This document shows positions 9,795 through 17,617 of a DNA stretch of 64,000 nucleotides, in pieces (positions within the stretch are counted from its first letter, which is position 1; each line of letters begins with the position of its first letter). This stretch comes from Devosia salina (GTDB lineage Bacteria; Pseudomonadota; Alphaproteobacteria; Rhizobiales; Devosiaceae), in contig NZ_CP080590.1 in the NCBI RefSeq assembly GCF_019504385.1, positions 1-64,000 on the forward strand, given 5' to 3'. Both the position numbers and the translations under genes were made by a program. A model generated the notes under the pieces. The model searched no databases, was not told the origin of the DNA, and saw only the letters and a list, made by a program, of their open reading frames with translations.

Positions 9795-12479
9795 ATGGAT
9801 TTTCGCATATCGGCCGATGACCGCGTGGGCGCCCCCGATGGACGCCGGAACAAGCCCCAGGCCCGTCCTGCGGCCAAGGGGCAGCGCGTCGAGCCGAGCA
9901 TGGGCCAGTCCATGGCCTTCTCGGTCGACCAGGAGCGGCCCGGCGGTGGCGCGGGCGGCGGCAAGCCGCCGAAATCGCCCAGGAAGCCACCCCGCAAAGG
10001 CAAGGCCGAACCGGCGCGTAGCCGCAGGAAAAAGCGCTCGGGCGGTCTTCTCATGGGCCTGCTCTGGTGGGGCTTCGTGGCCTGCCTCTGGGGCGGCCTG
10101 GCCGTCATCGGCATCATCGTCTATTACGGCGCCCAGCTGCCCTCCGCCGATACCTGGGCGGTTCCCGAACGCCCGCCCAATATCCGCATCCTGGCCGCCG
10201 ATGGCAGCCTGATCTCCAATCGCGGCCAGACCGGCGGCGAGGCGGTGACGTTCCGCGAATTGCCGCATTATGTGCCGGCCGCCTTCATCGCCTCGGAAGA
10301 CCGCCGCTTCATGAGCCATTTCGGCGTCGATCCGATCGGCCTGATGTCCGTGGCCATCGAGATGATCGAGGCGCGCGGCGTCACCCGCGGCGCCTCCACG
10401 CTGACCCAGCAGGTTGCCAAGAACCTCTTCCTCACCCCCGACCAGACCCTGGGGCGCAAGGTCCAGGAAGCGATCCTCGCCATCTGGCTCGAGCAGAACT
10501 ACACCAAGGAAGAAATCCTCGAACTCTATATGAACCGCGTCTATTTCGGCGCCGGGGCGACCGGCATTGAGGCCGCCGCCCAGACCTATTTCGGCGTTTC
10601 TGCGCGCAATCTGTCGCTCGGCCAGGCGGCCATGCTGGTGGGCATCCTGCCCGCCCCCTCCGCCTATAATCCCAAGACCAATCCGGAAAAGGCCAAGGAA
10701 CGCCAGCAGATCGTGCTCAACCTGATGGCGCGCGAGGGCTACATCACCCAGGAAGAGGCCAATGCCGCCAAGATCGACCCCAACCAGACGGTGCGGACCG
10801 TCGTGGCCGGGTCCGAATCCTATGTTGCCGACTGGGTCGAGAGCCTGATGACCGCCTATATCGGCGAGATCGAAAGCGACGTCGTGGTGCAGACCACCAT
10901 CGACTACAAGATGCAGAAGGACGCCGAGTTCATCGTCAAGGAACAGGTGGCGGCCGAGGGCTCCAAGCGCGGCTTCACCCAGGGCGCCCTGGTGGCCATG
11001 GATGTCGATGGGTCGGTCCGCGCCATGGTGGGCGGCGTCGACTATCAGCAGAGCCAGTATAACCGCGCGGTGACCGCCAAGCGTCAGCCGGGGTCCACCT
11101 TCAAGCCCTTCGTCTATCTCGCGGCCATGGAAAAGGGCTATACGCCCGAGACTTTGGCCGAGGACGCCCAGTTCGACTACAATGGCTGGAGCCCGCGCAA
11201 TGCCTCGGGCAAATATGCCGGCACCGTCACCCTGCGTCAGGGCCTGGCCTATTCGCTCAATACAATCGCGGCGCGCCTTGCCATCGACGTGACCCCCGAA
11301 AAGGTCATCGAAGTGGCCATGCGCATGGGCATTTCCTCCAATCTCACCCCGGTGCCCTCCATTGCTCTGGGCACCCAGGAAGTGAACCTGCTCGAACTGA
11401 CCAGCGCCTATGCGCCCTTTGCCAATGGCGGCAATGGCGTCATCCCCAACGTCATCACCAAGATCACCGATGTCGAGGGCAATGTGCTCTATGAGGCCTC
11501 CAATGCCGGACCGGGTCGGGTCATTGACCCCAATGTGCTGGCCGAGATGAACGACATGCTCAAGACCGCCGTCGAGGTGGGCACGGGGCGTGGCGCCAAT
11601 CTGGGCGGCTGGGATTTCGGCGGCAAGACCGGCACCAGCCAGCATGCCCGCGATGCCCTGTTCGTGGGCTATACTTCGGCCATGGTCACCGGCGTCTGGC
11701 TGGGCAATGACAACGACACCAAGACCACGCTGTCCGGCGGCAATGTGCCGGCCACCATCTGGTCCGAGTTCATGACCAAGGCCCATGAAGGCCGCTCGCC
11801 CGCCCCCATTCCCGGTGGGTCCTATGCCGGCCAGCTCGTTGCCCAGCAGCTGATCGACCCCAATACCGGCATGCCCATGATCGATCCGGCGACCGGCCAG
11901 GCCATGGTGCAATATGTCAATGGCGGCACCGGCGAGCCGGTGCAGACCACCACCGACCCCGCCACGGGCCAGATCATCGCCATTGATCCAACAACCGGCG
12001 CCCCGATCGAGGGCCTGGCCCCCATTGGCGCCCAGACGGCCAATCCACCGATCCAGACCGGCACCATGGTCGATCCGGCCACGGGCCTGCCCGTCAGCGG
12101 CGGCATCGACCCGGCCACCGGTCAGCCGATCCAGCAGGTCGATCCGGCGACCGGCCTGCCCATCGAGCAGGGCCAGATCGTCCAATACGACGCCAATGGC
12201 CAGGCCATTGATCCGGTGACCGGTTTCCCGCTGCAACAGAAGACGCAGGCCAATGGCTTTGGCCAGGCGCCCATTGATCCGGAAACCGGCCTGCCCATGA
12301 CCCTGGTCGTCGATCCGGCCACCGGCCAGCAGGTCTGGGTGCCCAGTGCTCCCACCAGCCAGCAGCAGGTCGTGCAGCCAGGGCAGATCGTCCCGCCCGG
12401 CCAGGTCCAGCAGCAACAGCCCGTCTATCAGGAAGAGCGCTCGCAGCGCACGCTGATGGACCTGATCTTCGGCAACTGA
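9795..12479 (+). CDS. Class A penicillin-binding protein with DPxTG-repeat tail
   Basis: 894 aa bifunctional peptidoglycan synthase. A basic cytoplasmic stretch (to about residue 80) precedes one membrane segment (about 85-112). The glycosyltransferase domain has EDRRFMSHFGVD (Glu168), GASTLTQQ near 200 and RKVQEAILAIWLEQ. The transpeptidase domain has SxxK in GSTFKPF (Ser434), SxN in YSLNT (Ser487) and KTGT (Lys611). From about residue 685 a tail with ten DP-x-TG units and a Gln/Pro-rich end follows, unlike standard PBP1a tails. No OB-fold domain is obvious between the two catalytic domains. It converges on an L,D-transpeptidase across a shared terminator. Confidence 0.93.
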   Translation: MDFRISADDRVGAPDGRRNKPQARPAAKGQRVEPSMGQSMAFSVDQERPGGGAGGGKPPKSPRKPPRKGKAEPARSRRKKRSGGLLMGLLWWGFVACLWGGLAVIGIIVYYGAQLPSADTWAVPERPPNIRILAADGSLISNRGQTGGEAVTFRELPHYVPAAFIASEDRRFMSHFGVDPIGLMSVAIEMIEARGVTRGASTLTQQVAKNLFLTPDQTLGRKVQEAILAIWLEQNYTKEEILELYMNRVYFGAGATGIEAAAQTYFGVSARNLSLGQAAMLVGILPAPSAYNPKTNPEKAKERQQIVLNLMAREGYITQEEANAAKIDPNQTVRTVVAGSESYVADWVESLMTAYIGEIESDVVVQTTIDYKMQKDAEFIVKEQVAAEGSKRGFTQGALVAMDVDGSVRAMVGGVDYQQSQYNRAVTAKRQPGSTFKPFVYLAAMEKGYTPETLAEDAQFDYNGWSPRNASGKYAGTVTLRQGLAYSLNTIAARLAIDVTPEKVIEVAMRMGISSNLTPVPSIALGTQEVNLLELTSAYAPFANGGNGVIPNVITKITDVEGNVLYEASNAGPGRVIDPNVLAEMNDMLKTAVEVGTGRGANLGGWDFGGKTGTSQHARDALFVGYTSAMVTGVWLGNDNDTKTTLSGGNVPATIWSEFMTKAHEGRSPAPIPGGSYAGQLVAQQLIDPNTGMPMIDPATGQAMVQYVNGGTGEPVQTTTDPATGQIIAIDPTTGAPIEGLAPIGAQTANPPIQTGTMVDPATGLPVSGGIDPATGQPIQQVDPATGLPIEQGQIVQYDANGQAIDPVTGFPLQQKTQANGFGQAPIDPETGLPMTLVVDPATGQQVWVPSAPTSQQQVVQPGQIVPPGQVQQQQPVYQEERSQRTLMDLIFGN
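11850..12340 (+). repeat. DPxTG coding repeats in the PBP tail
   Basis: In-frame degenerate tandem repeats inside the penicillin-binding protein gene (about residues 685-848). Ten DP-x-TG-x(P/A/I/Q) units, such as DPATGLP, DPATGQP and DPETGLP, are spaced 8-25 residues apart. At DNA level the repeated core is GATCCGGCSACCGG. The spacing is irregular, so expansion was old or is under selection. Confidence 0.85.
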
Positions 12480-12498
12480 CGCCGCGAGCCTCAGAAAC

Positions 12499-12533
12499 AA
12501 AAAGCCCCGGGAGCAATCCCGGGGCTTTTTTCT
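12499..12533. terminator. Bidirectional rho-independent terminator
   Basis: Perfect stem GCCCCGGG-agcaat-CCCGGGGC flanked by A residues on the left and six T on the right. It lies between the converging penicillin-binding protein and L,D-transpeptidase genes and can serve both strands. Confidence 0.92.
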
Positions 12534-12544
12534 TTGCCGGTGCC

Positions 12545-13231
12545 TTACACCACCACGATGGGCGCCCCATTGGGCACGCGCTCGTAAAGGTCGATGATGT
12601 CCTGGAACAACAGGCGCACGCAGCCCGAGGAAACGGCCTTGCCGATGGAGGCAACGTCCATCGTGCCATGCAGGCGGTAGAGCGTGTCACGATTGCCTTG
12701 GTGGATATAGAGCGCGCGGGCGCCCAGGGCGTTGAGCAGGCCGGGCGGCTGCCCATGCCGGTACATTTCCAGCTCCGGTTGCCGCGCGATCATTTCGGCC
12801 GGCGGGGTCCAGACCGGCCATTTGCGCTTATAGGCGATATGGCCCTCGCCGCTCCATTCGAAGCCGGCCCGCCCCAGGCCCACGCCATAGCGCATGGCCC
12901 GGCCATCGGGCATGGTCCAGTAAAGGAAGAAATTGGCCGTATCGACCACGACCCGCCCGGCGGGCTCGCCGGTGACATTGTCCACCTCCTGCCGCCAGTA
13001 CGCCGGATTGAGGTGCGAAATATCGGCGGCCGGCACGGGATAGGCCTCCTCCGGACGCGCTGCATATTTGGCCAGCACCTCGGCTGGAATGGAGGGGCGG
13101 ACCGGCTCGGTTACCGAAGCGGTGCGGGTGGCGCCAGTGGTCGAACAACCGGCAAGGGCGAGGGCGCCCACACTGGCAAGACCAGACAGGAGGGTGCGGC
13201 GCGACAGCGTCGCGTCGAATGCGATAGACAT
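12545..13231 (-). CDS. L,D-transpeptidase (YkuD family), exported lipoprotein-like
   Basis: 228 aa. The enzyme family makes 3-3 peptidoglycan cross-links or attaches proteins to peptidoglycan. The N-terminus has a Tat-like twin Arg (SRRTLLSG), a hydrophobic stretch and a possible lipobox LALAGC. The YkuD catalytic motif is present as HGTMDVASIGKAVSSGC (His188, Cys204), preceded by YIHQGNRDTLYR. It lies opposite the DPxTG-tailed penicillin-binding protein, so two cross-linking enzymes share one terminator. Tat export versus lipoprotein anchoring cannot be settled from sequence alone. Confidence 0.9.
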   Translation of the reverse strand: MSIAFDATLSRRTLLSGLASVGALALAGCSTTGATRTASVTEPVRPSIPAEVLAKYAARPEEAYPVPAADISHLNPAYWRQEVDNVTGEPAGRVVVDTANFFLYWTMPDGRAMRYGVGLGRAGFEWSGEGHIAYKRKWPVWTPPAEMIARQPELEMYRHGQPPGLLNALGARALYIHQGNRDTLYRLHGTMDVASIGKAVSSGCVRLLFQDIIDLYERVPNGAPIVVV

Positions 13232-13288
13232 GATGATATCCTTGGCCCATGCGGGCCCTGAGCGTGAAACTGGGGTTCGGGAAAGCGC

Positions 13289-13630
13289 TCAGGCCGTGAT
13301 GGGCGGACGCAGCGGCAACGGGCCGTGCCAGCCGCTCACCTTATGGTCGATCGGCGGGTGCCGGTCTTCGCAACATCGCGGAGAGGCGCAGGGCAGGCTG
13401 GCCTCGCCAATGATCGCAGGATGCGAGCCGCATGGCATCACAATACCGCCGCCCAGATCGATCTGGCCGCGCTGGATCTGCACATAGACCGGGATGGGCT
13501 GGTTCTGCGCATCGACATGGTTGAGCACCACGATCGGCGTCGACACATAGCGATGGGCATGCGCCACCGTCGCGCCCGTCAGGGCGGCGAAGGCAAACAG
13601 AATCGCGATGGCGGCAATCAGGCGATGCAT
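13289..13630 (-). CDS. Small exported protein, Cys/His-rich C-terminus
   Basis: 113 aa of unknown function. A signal peptide (HRLIAAIAILFAFAALTGATVAHA) precedes a short domain. After a beta-like stretch (PIVVLNHVD, PIPVYVQIQRG) come MPCGSHPA, LPCASPRCCEDRHPP and DHKVSGWHG: four Cys and several His within about 40 residues, which suggests metal binding or disulfides. ATG 13630 begins the signal peptide. It lies 58 bp downstream of the L,D-transpeptidase start on the same strand, and could be only a lineage-specific protein. Confidence 0.55.
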   Translation of the reverse strand: MHRLIAAIAILFAFAALTGATVAHAHRYVSTPIVVLNHVDAQNQPIPVYVQIQRGQIDLGGGIVMPCGSHPAIIGEASLPCASPRCCEDRHPPIDHKVSGWHGPLPLRPPITA

Positions 13631-13679
13631 GCCGTTCTGATAGAAGGCCGAATGCGGCAGCATCGCGGCAATCCCGGCG

Positions 13680-14429
13680 CTATGGCGCCGAGCCGGGCGC
13701 CTGCCACGCCATCAGGTCGCGACCGTGTGCTTTTAGCCACGCCTTGCCGCGCGCCATGTCGGGCAGGGTGCGCTCGACCGTCGCCCAGAACGCGGCCGAA
13801 TGGTTCATCTCGACCAGATGCGCCACCTCATGGGCCGCCACATAGTCCAGCACATGCGGCGGCGCCAGGATCAGCCGCCAATTGTAGTTGATATTGCCGC
13901 TCGACGAGCAGGACCCCCAGCGGCTCGATTGGCTGCGTAGCGTGATAGCCTTCACCGCGACGCCGAGCCTTCTTGCATGCAGTTCACTCTGCTCTTCCAG
14001 ATCCGCCAGCGCCTCCGACTTCAGCCAGTCGTAGAGTCGTCGCGGCTGGTGCGCCGGCTCGCCCGGTACCAGCAACACCCGTCCCGCGTCCGTCTCGTCG
14101 ATCTCCACCCGGCCGCGCAGCCTGCCGGTCGGCACCACCAGATGTGGCTGGCCGCGCAGCGGAACGCTTGCCCCGGCTTCGAGCCGCCGCGCCTGCGAGG
14201 CGCGGGGCAGTCGCGCCGCCAGCCAGTGGCGGTGACGATGGAGAAAGGCCTCTGCATCGCTCCAGCGCGCCGTCTCCGGCAGCGTCAGCAAGGGTCCCGA
14301 CGCCGGCAGCGACAGCCGAAAGCTGCGCGCGCGTTTGGACACCTTCACCGCCACGGCAACACGCACCCCGTCCAGATCGATCTGGGTGGATTGTGGCGGT
14401 GTGGAGCGCTGGCGCAGGAAGGAGAACAT
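13680..14429 (-). CDS. YgjP-like metal-dependent hydrolase (SprT/M48-type fold)
   Basis: 249 aa. The C-terminal half holds the YgjP signature: SRWGSCSSSGNINYNWRL, then YVAAHEVAHLVEMNHSAAFW, giving HEXXH with a third His five residues on. YgjP-family proteins were long annotated as predicted peptidases; a nucleotide pyrophosphohydrolase activity has been reported for the E. coli member. The N-terminal part (residues 1-100) contains the family's beta-rich region. ATG 14429 is preferred since an upstream in-frame start adds 43 residues with no family match. It stands alone between two unrelated genes. Confidence 0.85.
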   Translation of the reverse strand: MFSFLRQRSTPPQSTQIDLDGVRVAVAVKVSKRARSFRLSLPASGPLLTLPETARWSDAEAFLHRHRHWLAARLPRASQARRLEAGASVPLRGQPHLVVPTGRLRGRVEIDETDAGRVLLVPGEPAHQPRRLYDWLKSEALADLEEQSELHARRLGVAVKAITLRSQSSRWGSCSSSGNINYNWRLILAPPHVLDYVAAHEVAHLVEMNHSAAFWATVERTLPDMARGKAWLKAHGRDLMAWQAPGSAP

Positions 14430-14554
14430 GGGCTGCCGGTGGGAATCGCTTGGCTGGAGTCTAACCCGTGCCGGACGGGGCGCCCATGAAAAAGGCGCCC
14501 CTTGCGGAGCGCCAGTTTGCCGTTGGAGGCAGGGAAGGTCGGAGAGGGCTGCGG

Positions 14555-15022
14555 TCACTGACCGCTATTGTTATCCCCCCAATTGTTCTGGTCGGGGTTC
14601 GGGCGGTCGCCAAAACCCTGGCGATTGCCGCGATGCTCGCTCATGAAGCGGTCGAATTCCTCGCGGTCCTTGGCCTTGCGCAGATTGGCCATGTATTCGT
14701 GGAACGCGTCGATCTCGGCATCGAGCCGGGCGCGCTCTTCCTCGAGGCGCTTGAGCTGCTCGCTGCGATATTCGTCGAAGGCGGCATTGCCGGACGAGGT
14801 GAAGTCATGGCGGCCGAAGCCGTGATGCTTGTGGTTGTTGCGCATATAGCCACACCCCTTGTTCCAGTAATGTTGGGCCTTTTCGGCAGAACCGCCGAAT
14901 TTCTCACCCCAGATGATATAGGCGAGCATGGCCAGGCCGAGCGGCCAGAAGATCACGAAGCCAAGGACCATGAGGGCGATGGTCAGCGGGGACCATTGCG
15001 GTTTGATGATTGCAGTGTTCAT
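14555..15022 (-). CDS. DUF2852 membrane protein
   Basis: 155 aa. The start MNTAIIKPQWSPLTIALMVL runs into one hydrophobic hairpin or double-length membrane segment (VLGFVIFWPLGLAMLAYIIWG), followed by a soluble part. That part has a predicted coiled coil (EYRSEQLKRLEEERARLDAE) and a Gly/Asn-rich end. This is the DUF2852 pattern, common in alphaproteobacteria, with no assigned function. ATG 15022 is chosen because the family starts there; upstream frame extension is unlike the family. It is divergent from regB with 140 bp between. Confidence 0.87.
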   Translation of the reverse strand: MNTAIIKPQWSPLTIALMVLGFVIFWPLGLAMLAYIIWGEKFGGSAEKAQHYWNKGCGYMRNNHKHHGFGRHDFTSSGNAAFDEYRSEQLKRLEEERARLDAEIDAFHEYMANLRKAKDREEFDRFMSEHRGNRQGFGDRPNPDQNNWGDNNSGQ

Positions 15023-15162
15023 ATCGGTCGTCTCCCAGTCACGATGAGACTCAAATGGCCCGCATGGGGGCGGGATCAAGCATGTGCCTGTCGATTTTTT
15101 ATGCTTGAAATCGGCTTTATCCCTTCCTATGCGCCACAATTGACCACCTCAAAGGGGCCGGC

Positions 15163-16470
15163 ATGACCGACCAGACTGCACCCGCACTGCCCCTGCCATC
15201 GAGCTGGCGTCCCCTGCGTCTGCAGACCCTGGTGCTGCTGCGCTGGCTGGCCATCATCGGGCAGGCCATCGGGGTCTTCTTCGTCAGCTGGGGTCTGGGC
15301 TTCCCGCTGCCGCTGCTCGAATGCCTGGTGCTCATCATCTTCTCGGCAGCCCTCAATATCGGCCTGGTGCTGCGCTACGGCCCGCATTTCCGGCTCTCGG
15401 CCCGCATTGCCGCCCTGCAACTGGCCTTCGATCTATGCCAGCTCGGCGGGTTGCTCGCCCTGACCGGCGGACTGGAAAACCCGTTCTCGCTGCTGCTGCT
15501 CGCCCCGGTCTCGGTCTCCGCCACCTCGCTGCCGCAGCGCCAGGCCTTTCTCGTGGCGCTGCTCGCGGCCACCATCGCTTCGCTGCTGGCCGTCATGCAC
15601 CTGCCCTTGCCCTGGGAGCCGGGGCAGCACATCGTCTTCAACCGCATCTATGTCATCGGCATCTGGGTTTCGATCATCTGCGGTGTGGTGTTCATCTCCG
15701 CCTATACCAATCGCGTCGCCCATGATGCCCGCCAGATCGCCGACGCCCTGGCCGCCACCGAGCTGGCGCTGTCGCGCCGTGAACAGCTCTCGGCGCTCGA
15801 TGGGCTGGCCGCCGCCGCCGCCCACGAGCTGGGCACGCCGCTGTCCACCATCGCCCTGGCCGCCAAGGAAATGCGCGCCGAAGTCGACAAGAACGGCCAG
15901 CTGGCCGAGGATGTGGAGCTGATCATCGAGCAGGCGGCGCGCTGCCGGGCGATCCTGGCCAAGCTGCGCAATCTGGGCAGTGAACCGGCGGACCTGTTTG
16001 CCGAGGCCCCGCTGACCGATATTCTCGACGAGGTCGCCCGCCCCCATGAGGGGCGCGGCAAGGTCATTCTTTTCGACGCGGCCCATACCGCCGGCCCACC
16101 GCCGGTCTTTCCGCGCAGCGTCGGCCTTCTCTATGGCCTGGGCAATCTCATCGAGAACGCCACCGATTTCGCCGTGCAGACCGTGCGCATCGAAAGCGCC
16201 TGGGACCAGCATTCCATCACCGTGTCCATCATGGACGACGGCAAGGGCTTTGCCCCCGAACTGATCGCGCGGCTGGGCGAGCCCTATCTCACCAGCCGTC
16301 CGCGGGATCCCGCCGGCAGCGACGCCCACCAGCCCGGCGGGCTGGGCCTGGGCATTTTCATCGCCAAGACCCTGCTGGAACGAACCGGCGCCCGCCTGAC
16401 CTTCGACAATGCCGAGCCGACCGGGCATGCGCGCGTGCGGATCACCTGGCCGCGCAGCGCGCTCGAGTGA
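15163..16470 (+). CDS. regB: Redox-sensing histidine kinase RegB/PrrB/ActS
   Basis: 435 aa membrane sensor of the RegB-RegA system, which controls photosynthesis, respiration or carbon and nitrogen assimilation genes in alphaproteobacteria according to redox state. Six membrane segments fill about residues 25-190, with the quinone-linked motif GGLENPF. The H-box is AAAHELGTPLSTIA (His221), and the redox-active Cys candidate lies in QAARCRAIL (Cys261). His and Cys are 40 residues apart, as in Rhodobacter RegB (His225 and Cys265). The ATP domain ends with GGLGLGIFIAKTLLERTGA. regA follows 51 bp downstream. Confidence 0.95.
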   Translation: MTDQTAPALPLPSSWRPLRLQTLVLLRWLAIIGQAIGVFFVSWGLGFPLPLLECLVLIIFSAALNIGLVLRYGPHFRLSARIAALQLAFDLCQLGGLLALTGGLENPFSLLLLAPVSVSATSLPQRQAFLVALLAATIASLLAVMHLPLPWEPGQHIVFNRIYVIGIWVSIICGVVFISAYTNRVAHDARQIADALAATELALSRREQLSALDGLAAAAAHELGTPLSTIALAAKEMRAEVDKNGQLAEDVELIIEQAARCRAILAKLRNLGSEPADLFAEAPLTDILDEVARPHEGRGKVILFDAAHTAGPPPVFPRSVGLLYGLGNLIENATDFAVQTVRIESAWDQHSITVSIMDDGKGFAPELIARLGEPYLTSRPRDPAGSDAHQPGGLGLGIFIAKTLLERTGARLTFDNAEPTGHARVRITWPRSALE

Positions 16471-16521
16471 TCGGATCGGATGGTTTTGACGTAAGGCAAG
16501 CAAAAGAATATTGGAAAAGCC

Positions 16522-17073
16522 ATGGACACGATTGAAGATCTTTTGGCTGCTGATCCGAGCCTTCTGCTCGTCGATGATGACGCGGCCTTTCTGAGCCGCC
16601 TCGAACGCGCCATGGCGCGGCGGGGCTTTGAGGTGCGCATTGCCGGCACGGTATCGGCAGGCCTGGCCGCGGTGACCGAGCGCCCGCCCGCTTACGCGGT
16701 CGTCGATCTCCGGCTCGAAGACGGCAATGGCCTCGATGTCGTTTCGGCCCTGCACCAGAAGCGCCCGGACGCGCGCGCCGTGGTGCTCACCGGCTATGGC
16801 AATATCGCCACGGCCGTGACGGCGGTGAAGCTGGGGGCCATGGACTATCTTTCCAAGCCCGCCGATGCCGACGATGTCATCAACGCCCTGCTCGCCACCG
16901 GCGAGGACAAGCCCGAGCCGCCGGAAAACCCCATGTCGGCCGACCGGGTGCGCTGGGAGCATATCCAGCGCGTCTATGAGCTATGCGACCGCAATGTCTC
17001 GGAAACCGCGCGCCGCCTCAACATGCACCGCCGCACCCTGCAGCGCATCCTGGCCAAGCGCGCACCGCGATAG
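16522..17073 (+). CDS. regA: Response regulator RegA/PrrA/ActR
   Basis: 183 aa partner of the upstream kinase. The receiver domain shows the acidic pocket LLVDDDAAF, the phospho-acceptor in AVVDLRLEDG (Asp62), the Thr/Lys pair VVLTGYGN and YLSKPADADD. The C-terminal Fis-like helix-turn-helix is NVSETARRLNMHRRTLQRIL, which is nearly invariant in RegA proteins. It is shorter and simpler than NtrC-type regulators and has no ATPase domain. It is probably co-transcribed with regB. A GC-rich palindrome follows and may end the transcript. Confidence 0.96.
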   Translation: MDTIEDLLAADPSLLLVDDDAAFLSRLERAMARRGFEVRIAGTVSAGLAAVTERPPAYAVVDLRLEDGNGLDVVSALHQKRPDARAVVLTGYGNIATAVTAVKLGAMDYLSKPADADDVINALLATGEDKPEPPENPMSADRVRWEHIQRVYELCDRNVSETARRLNMHRRTLQRILAKRAPR

Positions 17074-17093
17074 GGCGCCCGGGCACCCGCCCA

Positions 17094-17117
17094 CTCCTCC
17101 CCGTTGGCGGGGGAGGG
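17094..17117. repeat. GC-rich palindrome between regA and the DUF1428 gene
   Basis: CTCCTCCCCG-ttgg-CGGGGGAGGG hairpin between two convergent genes. It lacks a T-run, so it may be a factor-assisted terminator or one of the CCTCCCC/GGGGAGG palindromes that recur at 20419, 28245, 56745 and 56876. Confidence 0.6.
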
Positions 17118-17141
17118 TAGAGGATCGGGCGTGAAGAGCGA

Positions 17142-17492
17142 TCACCGCGCAAACAGCGTCTCGAAGCCCCCGAAGATCATTCGCTTGCCATCGAAGGGCA
17201 TCTCCCCGAATTGCTTCATGGCCTCGGGCGACATCATCTTCTGCATGGCCGCGTCGCGGGTCGCCTTGTCGGGATATTCGATCCAGGAGAACACCACGAC
17301 TTCGTCCGGCTTGGCCTGGACAGCGCCATAGAAGTCATTGTTCTCGCCCTTGGGCACGTCGTCGCCCCAGTTTTCGACCACCCGCGTGGCGCCCCATTGC
17401 CTGAGCAGGTCGGCCGCCTTGCTGGCATGCTCGATATAGGCCTGGCGGTTGGCCCTGGGCACCGCGGTCACCATTCCATCGATATAGGGCAT
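17142..17492 (-). CDS. DUF1428 family protein
   Basis: 116 aa, the full length of the DUF1428 (YbaA-like) family: small dimeric alpha/beta-barrel proteins of unknown role. The start MPYIDGMVTAVPRANRQAY and the segments VVENWGDDVPKG, VVFSWIEYPDKATRDAAM and PFDGKRMIFGGFE are typical. No signal peptide, so cytoplasmic. It converges on regA and is divergent from the beta-CASP hydrolase 125 bp away. No function is assigned in the family. Confidence 0.9.
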   Translation of the reverse strand: MPYIDGMVTAVPRANRQAYIEHASKAADLLRQWGATRVVENWGDDVPKGENNDFYGAVQAKPDEVVVFSWIEYPDKATRDAAMQKMMSPEAMKQFGEMPFDGKRMIFGGFETLFAR

Positions 17493-17617
17493 CTGCTTCT
17501 CCTCTTGCTGGGCACCACGACGCCACCATGGCGCATCGTCTTCTGTGCCTGCCTCGACTTTGACGAGCGTGTAGGGCTAACCTCGACATGCCAAAGCGAA
17601 AAATCGAGGAGCCTGCC

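Noticed and set aside
9723..12500. Long repetitive open frame antisense to the penicillin-binding protein gene
   Set aside because: It only mirrors the sense gene, including its DPxTG repeats; no domain or ribosome site.
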